NCBI RefSeq assembly: GCF_002934455.1
Contig: NZ_PTIR01000010.1
Span: 62,001-126,000 of the forward strand
Reading direction: 5' to 3'
DNA from: Trinickia symbiotica
GTDB taxonomy: Bacteria > Pseudomonadota > Gammaproteobacteria > Burkholderiales > Burkholderiaceae
DNA length: 64,000 bases
Shown in pieces: positions 22,592-31,444 of this stretch. Position 1 is the first letter of the stretch. Each line of letters starts with the position of its first letter. Under the pieces are notes generated by a model. That model was not told the origin of the DNA. It was given only the letters and a program-made list of their open reading frames with translations, and searched no databases. A program made the position numbers and the translations under genes.

Positions 22592-24814
22592 ATGAATGAG
22601 GTTTTCGTCCGCATCGCGCTCGATCACCCGCTGCCGACGCTTTTCGACTATCGCTGCGATCCCGCGCTGGCTCCCGAGCCCGGAATGCTCGCGAGCGTCC
22701 CATTCGGCAAGCGGCAAGTCGTCGGCCTCATCTGGGAGGTCGCCGCGACGAGCGAAGTCCCGGCCGATCGGCTGCGCGATGTGCGCGCCGTCTGCCATGC
22801 CGTGGCTCCGCTCGCGGGCGAATGGCTCGAACTCGTCACGTTCGCCGCCGATTACTACCAGCGCTCACCCGGAGAAGTGGCATTGCCTGCGCTGCCGCAG
22901 GCGCTGCGCGAGCCGGCCCGTTGGAGCCGGCTCGAAGAGCCGCCGCGGACTTTTCGCCTGACGGACGAGGGACGGACCGCGCTGCCGGACGCATTGCCGC
23001 CGCGTGCGAGCGCGCTGCGGCGGCTGGCGGCGGCGCTTGCGGAGCGCGCGGCGCTCGATGCCGCCGACGCGCGGGCGATCAATGCCAAGGCGCTGTCGGT
23101 GCTGAGCGAGTGGGTGGCAAGCGGATGGGTCGAGACGATCGATAGGCCATCGGCCTCGGCGTTGCCGGCCGGGCGCCCCGTGCTGACGGACGAGCAGGCG
23201 CAGGCATACGAGACAATCCGGGCCGCGCGCGGTTTCGCGCCGTTCCTGCTGCACGGTGTGACGGGAAGCGGCAAGACCGAGGTCTATTTGCATGCGCTCG
23301 ACGCGCTCTTCACGGAACGGCCCGACGCCCAGGCGCTCGTCCTCGTTCCCGAGATCAATCTGACGCCGCAGTTCGAGGCCGCGTTTCGCGCGCGTTTCGC
23401 GGCACTGCACGGACCCGCGTCGGTCGTGACGCTGCACAGCGGCATGGCCGACGGCGAGCGAGCGCGCAGCTGGCTCGCGGCGCATCGAGGCCACGCGCGC
23501 ATCGTGCTCGGCACGCGCCTGGCGGTGCTGGCTTCGCTGCCGCGGCTTGCGCTCGTCGTCGTCGACGAGGAGCACGATCCGGCCTACAAGCAGCAGGAAG
23601 GACTGCGCTACTCGGCCCGCGATCTCGCCGTCTGGCGCGCGAAGCAACTGTCGATTCCGGTGGTGCTGGGCTCCGCGACACCGTCGCTCGAAAGCTGGTG
23701 GCACGCGGGGCAAGGCCGCTATCGCCGGCTCACGCTCGCGCGCCGCGCCGTGGCCGACGCCGCGCTGCCGGCGGTGCGGATGATCGACCTCGAAGACGAG
23801 CGCCGGCGCGGCAGGGCAAGCGTCGACGGGCTCTCCGGGCCGCTCGTCGGCGCATTGAAGGCGCGAGTCGAGCGCGGCGAGCAAAGCCTCGTCTTTCTCA
23901 ATCGGCGCGGCTACGCGCCCGTGCTCGCGTGCGACGCCTGCGGCTGGGTGGCCGGCTGCCCGCGCTGCAGCGCCTACGTCGTGCTGCACAAGCCCGAGAG
24001 CGCCATGCGCTGCCATCACTGCGGCTGGGAAACGCGGATTCCGCGCGCCTGCCCCGACTGCGGCAACGTCGATCTCGCGCCGCTCGGACGCGGCACGCAA
24101 CGCGTCGAGGAGACGCTCGCGGCGCTCGTGCCGGGGGCGCGCGTCTTGCGCATCGACGCGGACAGCACGCGTCGCAAGGGCAGCGCGCAGGCACTTTTTT
24201 CCGACGTTCACGCGGGCGAGGTCGACATACTCGTCGGCACGCAGATGATCGCGAAGGGACACGACTTCAGGCGCGTCTCGCTCGTGGGTGTGCTCAATGC
24301 CGATGCGGCGCTTTTTTCGCACGACTTTCGAGCGGGCGAGCGGCTCTTTGCGCAGCTGATGCAGGTCAGCGGGCGCGCCGGACGCGCGGGCTTGCCCGGC
24401 GAGGTGCTCGTGCAAACGCGGTACCCGCGCCATGCGCTTTACCAGGCGCTTTCCCGTCACGACTACGTGGGCTTCGCCGACGCGACGCTCGGCGAGCGTC
24501 GCGACGCGCGGCTGCCGCCTTTCGTCTATCAGGCGCTGCTGCGCGCCGAAGCGCGCACGCTCGAGGGGGCACTCGCGTTCTTGCAGCAGGCTTGCGTCGC
24601 ACTCGCCGAAATCGGGACGGCCGACCGTGTCACTGTCTACGACCCTGTCCCGATGACGATCGTCAAGGTCGCGAACGTGCATCGCGCGCAGTTGCTCGTC
24701 GAGAGCGGATCGCGTGCCGCGCTGCTCGCGACGCTGCGTGCGTGGCAGCCGGCGCTGCGTGCGACGAAAGGCGCGTTGCGCTGGAGTCTCGAGGTCGATC
24801 CGCTCGATATCTGA
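22592..24814 (+). CDS. priA: Primosomal replication-restart helicase PriA
   Basis: Superfamily 2 3'-to-5' helicase that reloads DnaB at stalled forks, 740 residues. The N-terminal 3'-DNA-binding domain starts VRIALDHPLPTLFDY. Walker A is GVTGSGKT at 222-229, the DEAH-type box is VVDEEHDPAYKQQ, and GSATPSLES is motif III. The two zinc sites are formed by CDACGWVAGCPRC and CHHCGWETRIPRACPDC. Motif V is GTQMIAKGHDF. It lies downstream of the DnaA-box spacer and alone in its transcription unit. Confidence 0.97.
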   Translation: MNEVFVRIALDHPLPTLFDYRCDPALAPEPGMLASVPFGKRQVVGLIWEVAATSEVPADRLRDVRAVCHAVAPLAGEWLELVTFAADYYQRSPGEVALPALPQALREPARWSRLEEPPRTFRLTDEGRTALPDALPPRASALRRLAAALAERAALDAADARAINAKALSVLSEWVASGWVETIDRPSASALPAGRPVLTDEQAQAYETIRAARGFAPFLLHGVTGSGKTEVYLHALDALFTERPDAQALVLVPEINLTPQFEAAFRARFAALHGPASVVTLHSGMADGERARSWLAAHRGHARIVLGTRLAVLASLPRLALVVVDEEHDPAYKQQEGLRYSARDLAVWRAKQLSIPVVLGSATPSLESWWHAGQGRYRRLTLARRAVADAALPAVRMIDLEDERRRGRASVDGLSGPLVGALKARVERGEQSLVFLNRRGYAPVLACDACGWVAGCPRCSAYVVLHKPESAMRCHHCGWETRIPRACPDCGNVDLAPLGRGTQRVEETLAALVPGARVLRIDADSTRRKGSAQALFSDVHAGEVDILVGTQMIAKGHDFRRVSLVGVLNADAALFSHDFRAGERLFAQLMQVSGRAGRAGLPGEVLVQTRYPRHALYQALSRHDYVGFADATLGERRDARLPPFVYQALLRAEARTLEGALAFLQQACVALAEIGTADRVTVYDPVPMTIVKVANVHRAQLLVESGSRAALLATLRAWQPALRATKGALRWSLEVDPLDI

Positions 24815-25106
24815 TCCGCCGGCCGGCTGGCGAACCGGACAAAGCGTTGCGCGCCGAGCCCGGGCGTTATCGCAAGCGGTTGCGCGCCGCGCGGGCGCGC
24901 GCGCGGACCCCGATCGCGTAGCTGGAACCGTAGGTACCGCTCGACGGGCCGCAGGCGACTCGTCTCGCGCTGGCCGGAGTGGCCGGCCGCCGCCGCTGCG
25001 GCAGTTGCCGACAATATCGCGCCGAAGACCGGCTTTCGTGGCAGCAAAGCATGTGAGCCTCGCGTGTTGCTTTTATCGCGCTTTTTGCGCGCGGTGGTCT
25101 CGGAGG
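24815..25106. other. GC-rich spacer after priA, nothing recognised
   Basis: About 290 very GC-rich bases between priA and the convergent small membrane gene. No convincing terminator, RNA gene or coding frame was found. Confidence 0.4.
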
Positions 25107-25289
25107 TCAGCGCTCGCTGGCTGCAGTGGTCTCGCGCGCGTTCCCCGCTTCTCTGTGCTTCAGCCGCCTTTCGCGCGAGCGCGCCATGGCGAGCGCCCGG
25201 TTGCGCGCCGGCGAAGCGCCGCGGATGAACAACGTGAGGCACACCATCGCCAAGAGCCAGATACCGCCGACTATGATCCACATCTCCAT
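25107..25289 (-). CDS. Small single-pass membrane protein of unknown function
   Basis: Sixty residues: MEMWIIVGGIWLLAMVCLTLF is one membrane helix at the very N-terminus, followed by a strongly basic cytoplasmic tail (RNRALAMARSRERRLKHRE). A good ribosome-binding site AAGGAG lies seven bases before the ATG, which supports a real gene and decides the start over a longer upstream frame. It is convergent with priA. No family was recognised. Confidence 0.55.
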   Translation of the reverse strand: MEMWIIVGGIWLLAMVCLTLFIRGASPARNRALAMARSRERRLKHREAGNARETTAASER

Positions 25290-25677
25290 TTCGCGCTCCT
25301 TCCCTTCCGCGCTCCGTGCGGTGGGGCGCTCAACGGGTTTACGGCAACCGGAAGCGCCTTCTGCAGCGGTGTTGTAAGGAGGTCGCACGCACATACGGCC
25401 TCCGACTGACAGCGATTATTCGCGTCGGCGTGGAATGATGAAGCATCGATAAAGGCGGGGAAACTGCCGCACTTCGCCCGATCGAGGAGCGACGCGGGTT
25501 CGATGCGGGGTCGAAGCCCGCTCTAGGTCGCCTCGAAGCGGGCTCGACGCGCCGATGGGGGGCGTCGGAACGCATCCGCCTCGACGACACCAATCAGGGA
25601 AAACACCGACCGCAACCGGCCGCGCCCCGCCTGTCGCGATTCGCCGGAAATCGTTGGGCTGAAAGGCCGTAGCGGCG
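25290..25677. other. Spacer between small membrane gene and putA operator
   Basis: Nearly 390 bases without a supported gene. An inverted pair AGCCCGCT (25515-25522) / AGCGGGCT (25537-25544) is present but lacks a T-run. The putA control region begins at 25678. Confidence 0.4.
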
Positions 25678-25708
25678 GGTGCAACCGATGCGGGTAATCG
25701 GTTGCACC
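25678..25708. promoter_or_regulatory. Probable PutA operator (12-bp perfect inverted repeat containing GTTGCA)
   Basis: GGTGCAACCGAT at 25678-25689 and ATCGGTTGCACC at 25697-25708 are perfect inverted repeats around a 7-base spacer. Each arm contains GTTGCA or its complement, the core bound by the ribbon-helix-helix domain of PutA in enteric bacteria. It overlaps the likely -35 element of putA. Confidence 0.75.
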
Positions 25709-25730
25709 GTTTAATTTGAAAGCGTACGAT
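25702..25730 (+). promoter_or_regulatory. Probable putA promoter
   Basis: TTGCAC at 25702-25707 and TACGAT at 25725-25730 are 17 bases apart (each four of six to consensus). The -35 lies inside the right arm of the operator, so binding of PutA would block RNA polymerase. Confidence 0.5.
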
Positions 25731-25779
25731 TCGGCCACCTTTTGGTCATTTGCCGGTGCTTGACCGGCGTCGAAGAAAC

Positions 25780-28700
25780 ATGGCGAGTACCACCCTTGGC
25801 GTGAAGGTCGACGATCTTCTTCGCTCGCGGCTCAAGGAAGCCGCCGCGCGTCTCGAGCGCACCCCGCATTGGCTCATCAAGCAGGCGATCTTCGCTTACC
25901 TCGAGAAGATCGAGCATGGGCAAGTGCCGCCCGAACTGTCGGGCGCGGCCGGTATCACCGAGTTCGCTGACGGCCATGCGGCCGACTCCGAGGAAGAAGG
26001 CGCGCCGCATCCGTTTCTCGATTTCGCGCAGAGCGTGCAGCCCCAATCGGTGCTGCGCGCGGCCATCACGGCGGCCTACCGCCGCCCGGAACCCGAGTGC
26101 GTGCCGGTGCTGATCGGCGAGGCACGGCTGCCTGAAACGCTCGCGGCGCAAGCGAGCAAGATGGCGGCGGGTCTCGTCGAGACGTTGCGTGCGAAGCGCA
26201 CGGGCGGCGGCGTCGAAGGGCTCATTCATGAATTTTCGCTGTCGAGCCAGGAAGGGGTCGCGCTCATGTGCCTGGCGGAAGCGCTTCTGCGGATTCCGGA
26301 TCGCGCGACGCGCGATGCCTTGATTCGCGACAAGATCAGCAAAGGCGACTGGAAGTCGCACGTCGGTCACGCGCCGTCGCTCTTCGTCAATGCGGCGACG
26401 TGGGGCTTGATGATTACGGGCAAGCTCGTCACGACGAACAGCGAAGCGGGCCTGTCGTCGGCGCTCACGCGCCTCATCGGCAGGGGCGGCGAGCCGCTGA
26501 TCCGCAAGGGCGTCGATATCGCGATGCGGCTGATGGGCGAGCAGTTCGTCACGGGCGAGACGATCTCGGAGGCGCTCGCGAACAGCCGCAAATACGAGGC
26601 GCGCGGCTTCCGCTACTCGTACGACATGCTCGGCGAAGCGGCCACGACCGAGGAGGACGCGCAACGTTACTACGCCTCGTACGAACAGGCGATCCACGCG
26701 ATCGGCAAGGCGGCGGGCGGCCGCGGCATCTACGAGGGGCCGGGCATCTCGATCAAGCTCTCCGCGCTGCATCCGCGCTACTCGCGCTCGCAGCACGAGC
26801 GCGCGATGAGCGAACTGCTGCCGCGCGTGCGCTCGCTCGCGCTGCTCGCGCGCCGCTACGACATCGGGCTCAACATCGACGCGGAAGAAGCTGACCGGCT
26901 CGAGATTTCGCTCGATCTACTGGAGGCGCTTTGCTTCGATGCCGAGCTCGCGGGCTGGAACGGCATCGGCTTCGTCGTCCAGGCTTATCAGAAGCGTTGC
27001 CCGTACGTGATCGACTACGTCGTCGATCTCGCGCGCCGCAGCCGTCATCGCATCATGGTCCGGCTCGTGAAGGGCGCCTACTGGGACAGCGAAATCAAGC
27101 GCGCGCAGATCGATGGGCTCGAAGGTTATCCCGTCTATACGCGCAAGGTCTACACGGATGTCTCGTATCTCGCCTGCGCGAAGCGGCTGCTCGCGGCACC
27201 GGACGCCGTCTATCCGCAGTTCGCGACGCACAACGCGCATACGCTTTCAGCGATCTATCATCTGGCCGGCCAGAACTACTACCCCGGCCAATACGAGTTC
27301 CAATGCCTGCACGGCATGGGCGAGCCGCTTTACGAAGAGGTGACGGGGCGCGACAAGCTCAATCGCCCTTGCCGGATCTATGCCCCCGTCGGCACGCATG
27401 AGACGCTGCTCGCCTATCTCGTCCGGCGTTTGCTCGAAAACGGCGCCAATACCTCGTTCGTGAATCGCATCGCCGACGAGACCGTGCCCGTCGCGTCGCT
27501 CGTCGGCGACCCGGTGGAGGAAGCCTCGAAGATCGCGCCGCTCGGCGCGCCGCATGCGAAGATCCCGCTGCCGCGCGAGCTGTACGGCGCCGAGCGCGTC
27601 AACTCGATGGGGCTCGATCTCTCGAACGAGCATCGCCTGGCGTCGCTCTCCTCGGCCTTGCTCGCAAGCGCTCATCACGGTTGGCGCGCGGCGCCGATGC
27701 TCGCCGACAATGCTCCGCTCGCGGCGAGTGCACGTGCCCCGGGCGCGCGCGAGGTGCGCAATCCTGCCGATCATCGCGACATCGTCGGCACCGTCCTCGA
27801 AGCGACGCGCGAGCATGTCGACACGGCACTGGCCAACGCTGTCGCCGCCGCCCCGATCTGGCAATCGACCCCCGTCGAGGCGCGTGCTGACTGCCTTGCG
27901 CGCGCGGCCGACTTGCTCGAAGCGCAGATGCATACGCTGATGGGTCTCATCGTGCGCGAGGCGGGCAAATCGCTAGCGAACGCGATTTCGGAGATTCGCG
28001 AAGCCGTCGATTTCCTGCGCTACTACTCGGCGCAGATCCGCGCGGAGTTCTCGAACGATACCCACCGGCCGCTCGGCCCTGTCGTCTGTATCAGTCCGTG
28101 GAATTTTCCGCTCGCGATTTTCATGGGGCAGGTCGCGGCGGCGCTAGCGGCCGGCAATACGGTGCTCGCGAAGCCGGCCGAGCAAACACCGCTGATCGCC
28201 GCGCAGGCCGTGCGGCTTCTGCGCGAGGCCGGCGTGCCGCCGGGCGCCGTGCAACTGCTGCCGGGCGATGGGGAGACCGTCGGTGCGACGCTCGTCGCCG
28301 ATGCCCGCACGCGCGGCGTCATGTTCACGGGCTCGACAGAAGTCGCGCGATTGATCGACAGGACGCTGGCCAATCGTCTCGACCCTGAGGGCAAGCCGAT
28401 TCCGCTGATCGCGGAGACGGGCGGGCAGAACGCGATGATCGTCGACTCGTCAGCGCTCGCCGAGCAGGTTGTTGCCGACGTCATGCAGTCCGCGTTCGAC
28501 TCGGCCGGCCAGCGTTGCTCCGCGTTGCGCGTACTTTGTCTGCAAGAGGAGATCGCCGATCGGACGCTGAGGATGCTGCGCGGCGCGATGAGCGAGCTCT
28601 CCGTAGGCAACCCGGATCGCCTCTCGACGGACGTCGGCCCTGTCATCGACATCGATGCGAAGCGGACGATCGAAACGCATATCGCCGCCATGCGCGAAAA

Positions 28701-29751
28701 AGGCCGTGAGGTGACGCAACTGCCGCTCGCGGACGCCTGTTCGCATGGGACTTTCATCGCGCCGACGCTGATCGAGATCGACGGCATCGCGGAACTCAAG
28801 CGCGAGGTGTTCGGGCCCGTGCTGCATGTCGTGCGCTTTCGCCGCAGCGAGCTCGACAAGCTGCTCGAAGCGATTCGCGCGACGGGCTACGGGCTCACAC
28901 TCGGGATTCATACGCGCATCGACGAGACGATCGCGCATGTCGTCGGCCGTGCGCATGTCGGCAACATCTACGTCAACCGCAACGTGATCGGCGCCGTCGT
29001 CGGCGTTCAGCCGTTTGGCGGCGAGGGTCTGTCCGGCACGGGGCCGAAAGCGGGTGGCCCGCTCTATCTGCAGCGGCTGCTAGCCAAGCGCCCCGCTGGC
29101 TTGCCGAAAGCGCTGTCGACCATGCTCGTGGCCGATACGCAGCCGAGCGACAAGAACGGCGGCATGAGCGGCGACGCGAGCGGCATGCCGACTCCGCGCG
29201 CGGCGCTCGTTGCGCTGCGCGAGTGGCTCATTGCCGAGCGCGAGCCAGCGCTCGCGGCGCGTTGCGACGGGTATCTGTCGAATCTCCCGGCCGGCGCGAC
29301 GGCCGTCTTGCCCGGACCGACCGGGGAACGCAACACGTTCACGCTCGGCGCTCGCGGCACGGTATGCTGCGTGCCTTCCACGGCGAGCGGCGCCCGAGCG
29401 CAATTCGCGGCGGTGCTGGCAACGGGCAACCGCGCGTTGTTCGCGGGTGCGGCCGGCGAGGCGCTCGTCGCCGCGTTGCCGGCACCGCTCAAGCACTTCG
29501 CGAGCACCCGAAACGGCGCCGACGCGCCGTTCGACGCGGTGCTCTTCGAAGGCGACAGCGATGAACTGCTTGCGCTCGTGAAGGAAGTGTCGAAGCGCAA
29601 CGGGCCGATCGTGTCGGTGCAGGGCGTGGCGACGAATGCGCTCGCGAACGGCGACGAAGACTATGCGCTCGAGCGCCTGCTCACGGAGCGCTCGGTCAGC
29701 GTGAACACGGCCGCGGCGGGCGGTAACGCGAATTTGATGACGATCGGCTAA
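25780..29751 (+). CDS. putA: Trifunctional PutA: proline dehydrogenase, P5C dehydrogenase and transcriptional repressor
   Basis: Oxidises proline to glutamate in two steps and represses its own gene. It has 1323 residues. The N-terminal ribbon-helix-helix (TTLGVKVDDLLRSRLKEAAARLERTPHWLIKQAIF) spans about 1-47. The FAD-dependent PRODH barrel spans about 180-560 (KGAYWDSEIKRAQ, YPQFATHNAHT). The P5C dehydrogenase spans about 650-1110 with general-base Glu879 (AETGGQN) and catalytic Cys913 (SAGQRCS). A C-terminal domain of about 200 residues closes it. ATG 25780 matches the RHH start, while the earlier ATG is not conserved. A GTTGCA-type operator precedes it, which supports the repressor role. 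Confidence 0.96.
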   Translation: MASTTLGVKVDDLLRSRLKEAAARLERTPHWLIKQAIFAYLEKIEHGQVPPELSGAAGITEFADGHAADSEEEGAPHPFLDFAQSVQPQSVLRAAITAAYRRPEPECVPVLIGEARLPETLAAQASKMAAGLVETLRAKRTGGGVEGLIHEFSLSSQEGVALMCLAEALLRIPDRATRDALIRDKISKGDWKSHVGHAPSLFVNAATWGLMITGKLVTTNSEAGLSSALTRLIGRGGEPLIRKGVDIAMRLMGEQFVTGETISEALANSRKYEARGFRYSYDMLGEAATTEEDAQRYYASYEQAIHAIGKAAGGRGIYEGPGISIKLSALHPRYSRSQHERAMSELLPRVRSLALLARRYDIGLNIDAEEADRLEISLDLLEALCFDAELAGWNGIGFVVQAYQKRCPYVIDYVVDLARRSRHRIMVRLVKGAYWDSEIKRAQIDGLEGYPVYTRKVYTDVSYLACAKRLLAAPDAVYPQFATHNAHTLSAIYHLAGQNYYPGQYEFQCLHGMGEPLYEEVTGRDKLNRPCRIYAPVGTHETLLAYLVRRLLENGANTSFVNRIADETVPVASLVGDPVEEASKIAPLGAPHAKIPLPRELYGAERVNSMGLDLSNEHRLASLSSALLASAHHGWRAAPMLADNAPLAASARAPGAREVRNPADHRDIVGTVLEATREHVDTALANAVAAAPIWQSTPVEARADCLARAADLLEAQMHTLMGLIVREAGKSLANAISEIREAVDFLRYYSAQIRAEFSNDTHRPLGPVVCISPWNFPLAIFMGQVAAALAAGNTVLAKPAEQTPLIAAQAVRLLREAGVPPGAVQLLPGDGETVGATLVADARTRGVMFTGSTEVARLIDRTLANRLDPEGKPIPLIAETGGQNAMIVDSSALAEQVVADVMQSAFDSAGQRCSALRVLCLQEEIADRTLRMLRGAMSELSVGNPDRLSTDVGPVIDIDAKRTIETHIAAMREKGREVTQLPLADACSHGTFIAPTLIEIDGIAELKREVFGPVLHVVRFRRSELDKLLEAIRATGYGLTLGIHTRIDETIAHVVGRAHVGNIYVNRNVIGAVVGVQPFGGEGLSGTGPKAGGPLYLQRLLAKRPAGLPKALSTMLVADTQPSDKNGGMSGDASGMPTPRAALVALREWLIAEREPALAARCDGYLSNLPAGATAVLPGPTGERNTFTLGARGTVCCVPSTASGARAQFAAVLATGNRALFAGAAGEALVAALPAPLKHFASTRNGADAPFDAVLFEGDSDELLALVKEVSKRNGPIVSVQGVATNALANGDEDYALERLLTERSVSVNTAAAGGNANLMTIG

Positions 29752-29836
29752 GCGACCCTCGGCCGATGGTCTCAAAAAAGGAAGCGGCATGGCGAACCCT
29801 GAAGCCGCTCCATTTCTTTGGTACCTAGGAGAAGCT

Positions 29837-30985
29837 ATGCAACACAAGATGAAACAGCTCGCGGGCGCAGCGCTCGTTACGGCAATGGCGATGGCGGGGA
29901 CGGCGCATGCGCAGCAGGCCGATGAGGTGAAGATCGGCTTCGCCGGTCCGATGACCGGCGCGCAAGCGCACTACGGGGCTGATTTCCAGAATGGCATCGT
30001 TCTGGCGATCGAAGACATCAACGCGACGAAGCCCGTGATCGGCGGCAAGCAAGTCCGCTTCGTGCTCGACGCGGCCGACGACCAGGCCGACCCGCGCACC
30101 GGCACCACCGTCGCGCAAAAGCTCGTCGATGACGGCATCAAGGGCATGCTCGGCCACTTCAATTCGGGCACGACGATCCCGGCTTCGCGCATCTATGCGA
30201 ACGCGGGCATCCCCGAAATCGCGATGGCGACGGCGCCCGAGTACACGCAGCAGGGCTTCAAGACGACGTTCCGCATGATGACCTCGGACACGCAGCAAGG
30301 CTCGGTGGCCGGCACGTTCGCGGCTAAGGACCTCGGCATGAAGAAGATCGCCATCATCGACGATCGCACGGCGTACGGGCAGGGTCTTGCCGATCAGTTC
30401 GTGAAGGCGGCCAAAGCGGCCGGCGCAACGATCATCGATCGCGAGTACACGAACGACAAGGCCGTCGACTTCAAGTCGATCCTGACGAAGCTGAAGGGCA
30501 GCAATCCCGACCTGATCTATTTCGGCGGCGCGGATTCGCAGGCTGCTCCGATGGTCAAGCAGATGAAGTCGCTCGGGATCAAGGCGCCGCTGATGGGCGG
30601 CGAGATGGTTCATACGCCGACGTTCCTGAAGATTGCCGGCCCGGCCGCGGAAGGCACGATCGCTTCGCTCGCGGGACTGCCGCTCGACGACATGCCCGGT
30701 GGCAAGGAATATGTCGAAAAGTACAAGAAGCGCTTCGGCAAGGATGTCGAGACGTACTCGCCGTACGCGTACGATGGCGCGATGGCGATGTTCAAGGCGA
30801 TGGAGAAGGCCAACTCGACGGATCCGGCGAAGTACCTGCCGCTGCTCGCACAAACGAGCATGCCGGCGGTTACGACGAACCACCTCGCCTATGACGATCG
30901 TGGCGATCTGAAGAACGGCGGCATCACGATCTACAAGGTCGAAAACGGCCAGTGGAAGGCATTGCAGAGCCTCGGCGGCAAGTAA
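29837..30985 (+). CDS. Branched-chain amino-acid ABC transporter substrate-binding protein, LivJ/LivK family
   Basis: Periplasmic type I binding protein of 382 residues. The signal peptide is MKQLAGAALVTAMAMAGTAHA, and the mature start is QQADEVKIGFAGPMTGAQAHYG, which together with VGHFNSGTTIPAS-like GHFNSGTTIPASRIY is typical of Leu/Ile/Val binding proteins. AGGAG precedes ATG 29837 at good spacing; a further upstream in-frame start would disrupt the signal peptide. It lies 85 bases after putA without permease genes nearby, and is followed by a terminator. It may serve the transporter at 71-3689 or another one. Confidence 0.9.
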   Translation: MQHKMKQLAGAALVTAMAMAGTAHAQQADEVKIGFAGPMTGAQAHYGADFQNGIVLAIEDINATKPVIGGKQVRFVLDAADDQADPRTGTTVAQKLVDDGIKGMLGHFNSGTTIPASRIYANAGIPEIAMATAPEYTQQGFKTTFRMMTSDTQQGSVAGTFAAKDLGMKKIAIIDDRTAYGQGLADQFVKAAKAAGATIIDREYTNDKAVDFKSILTKLKGSNPDLIYFGGADSQAAPMVKQMKSLGIKAPLMGGEMVHTPTFLKIAGPAAEGTIASLAGLPLDDMPGGKEYVEKYKKRFGKDVETYSPYAYDGAMAMFKAMEKANSTDPAKYLPLLAQTSMPAVTTNHLAYDDRGDLKNGGITIYKVENGQWKALQSLGGK

Positions 30986-31004
30986 TCGTCGCCTGACAGC
31001 TCGA

Positions 31005-31055
31005 AGCGAGGATTGGCCGCGGCTGCGCAATCGCACCGCGGCGATCCTCGCTTTT
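31005..31055 (+). terminator. Intrinsic terminator after the LivJ-like gene
   Basis: AGCGAGGAT (31005-31013) pairs with ATCCTCGCT (31044-31052), with an inner CCGCGG/CCGCGG pairing at 31017-31022 and 31036-31041. TTTCT follows. It is placed 20 bases after the stop. Confidence 0.85.
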
Positions 31056-31444
31056 CTCATCCCACCATGCGTCAGCCAAGCTTTGCCGGTTGGCGGACCT
31101 TTCGATTATTCCCCGCGAGTGTTCGCGCCTGATCGCCCTTCCTGGCGCGCGATGCAGCCGCGAGGGCCTGGCTAGGGCTTTCCTTACGTCAGATTCCGTA
31201 AATCCTCACACGAATTTCTGTGCGCCGGCGGCCGTCGCGTTCCGTTAACGCAGCAGGCCCTGCCGCGAACACCATCCACTCGCTCCTTGCGCAAACGTTT
31301 GCGAATCCCTGGCAACGCCGGTTAGTTCGCGCGGTCCGGACAGGCGAGAAGTCGACAGCGAAAGGGCCAGTGGGCGGCGGCACGCGCGTATACGCCTGCC
31401 CTTCGAGCACTTCCAGCCACCGGTCATCGACGGAGCGACGACAT
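31056..31444. other. Upstream region of the polysaccharide lyase, with a LacI-type palindrome
   Basis: About 390 bases without a supported gene. The only clear element is the palindrome at 31290-31303. An open frame extends upstream from the lyase start but lacks coding signs. Confidence 0.45.
31290..31303. promoter_or_regulatory. Perfect palindrome CGCAAACGTTTGCG, LacI-family-type operator
   Basis: A 14-base perfect palindrome with a central CG, the layout typical of LacI/GalR-family operators. It lies 142 bases upstream of the lyase start. No LacI-family gene is in the window. Confidence 0.45.

Noticed and set aside
22865-24682. Long open frame (605 codons) antisense to priA
   Set aside because: Compositionally biased shadow of a high-GC gene; no start region or motif.
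29783-29809. AGCGGC/GCCGCT hairpin after putA as a terminator
   Set aside because: Stem of only six pairs with a 15-base loop and no clean T-run; more likely chance.
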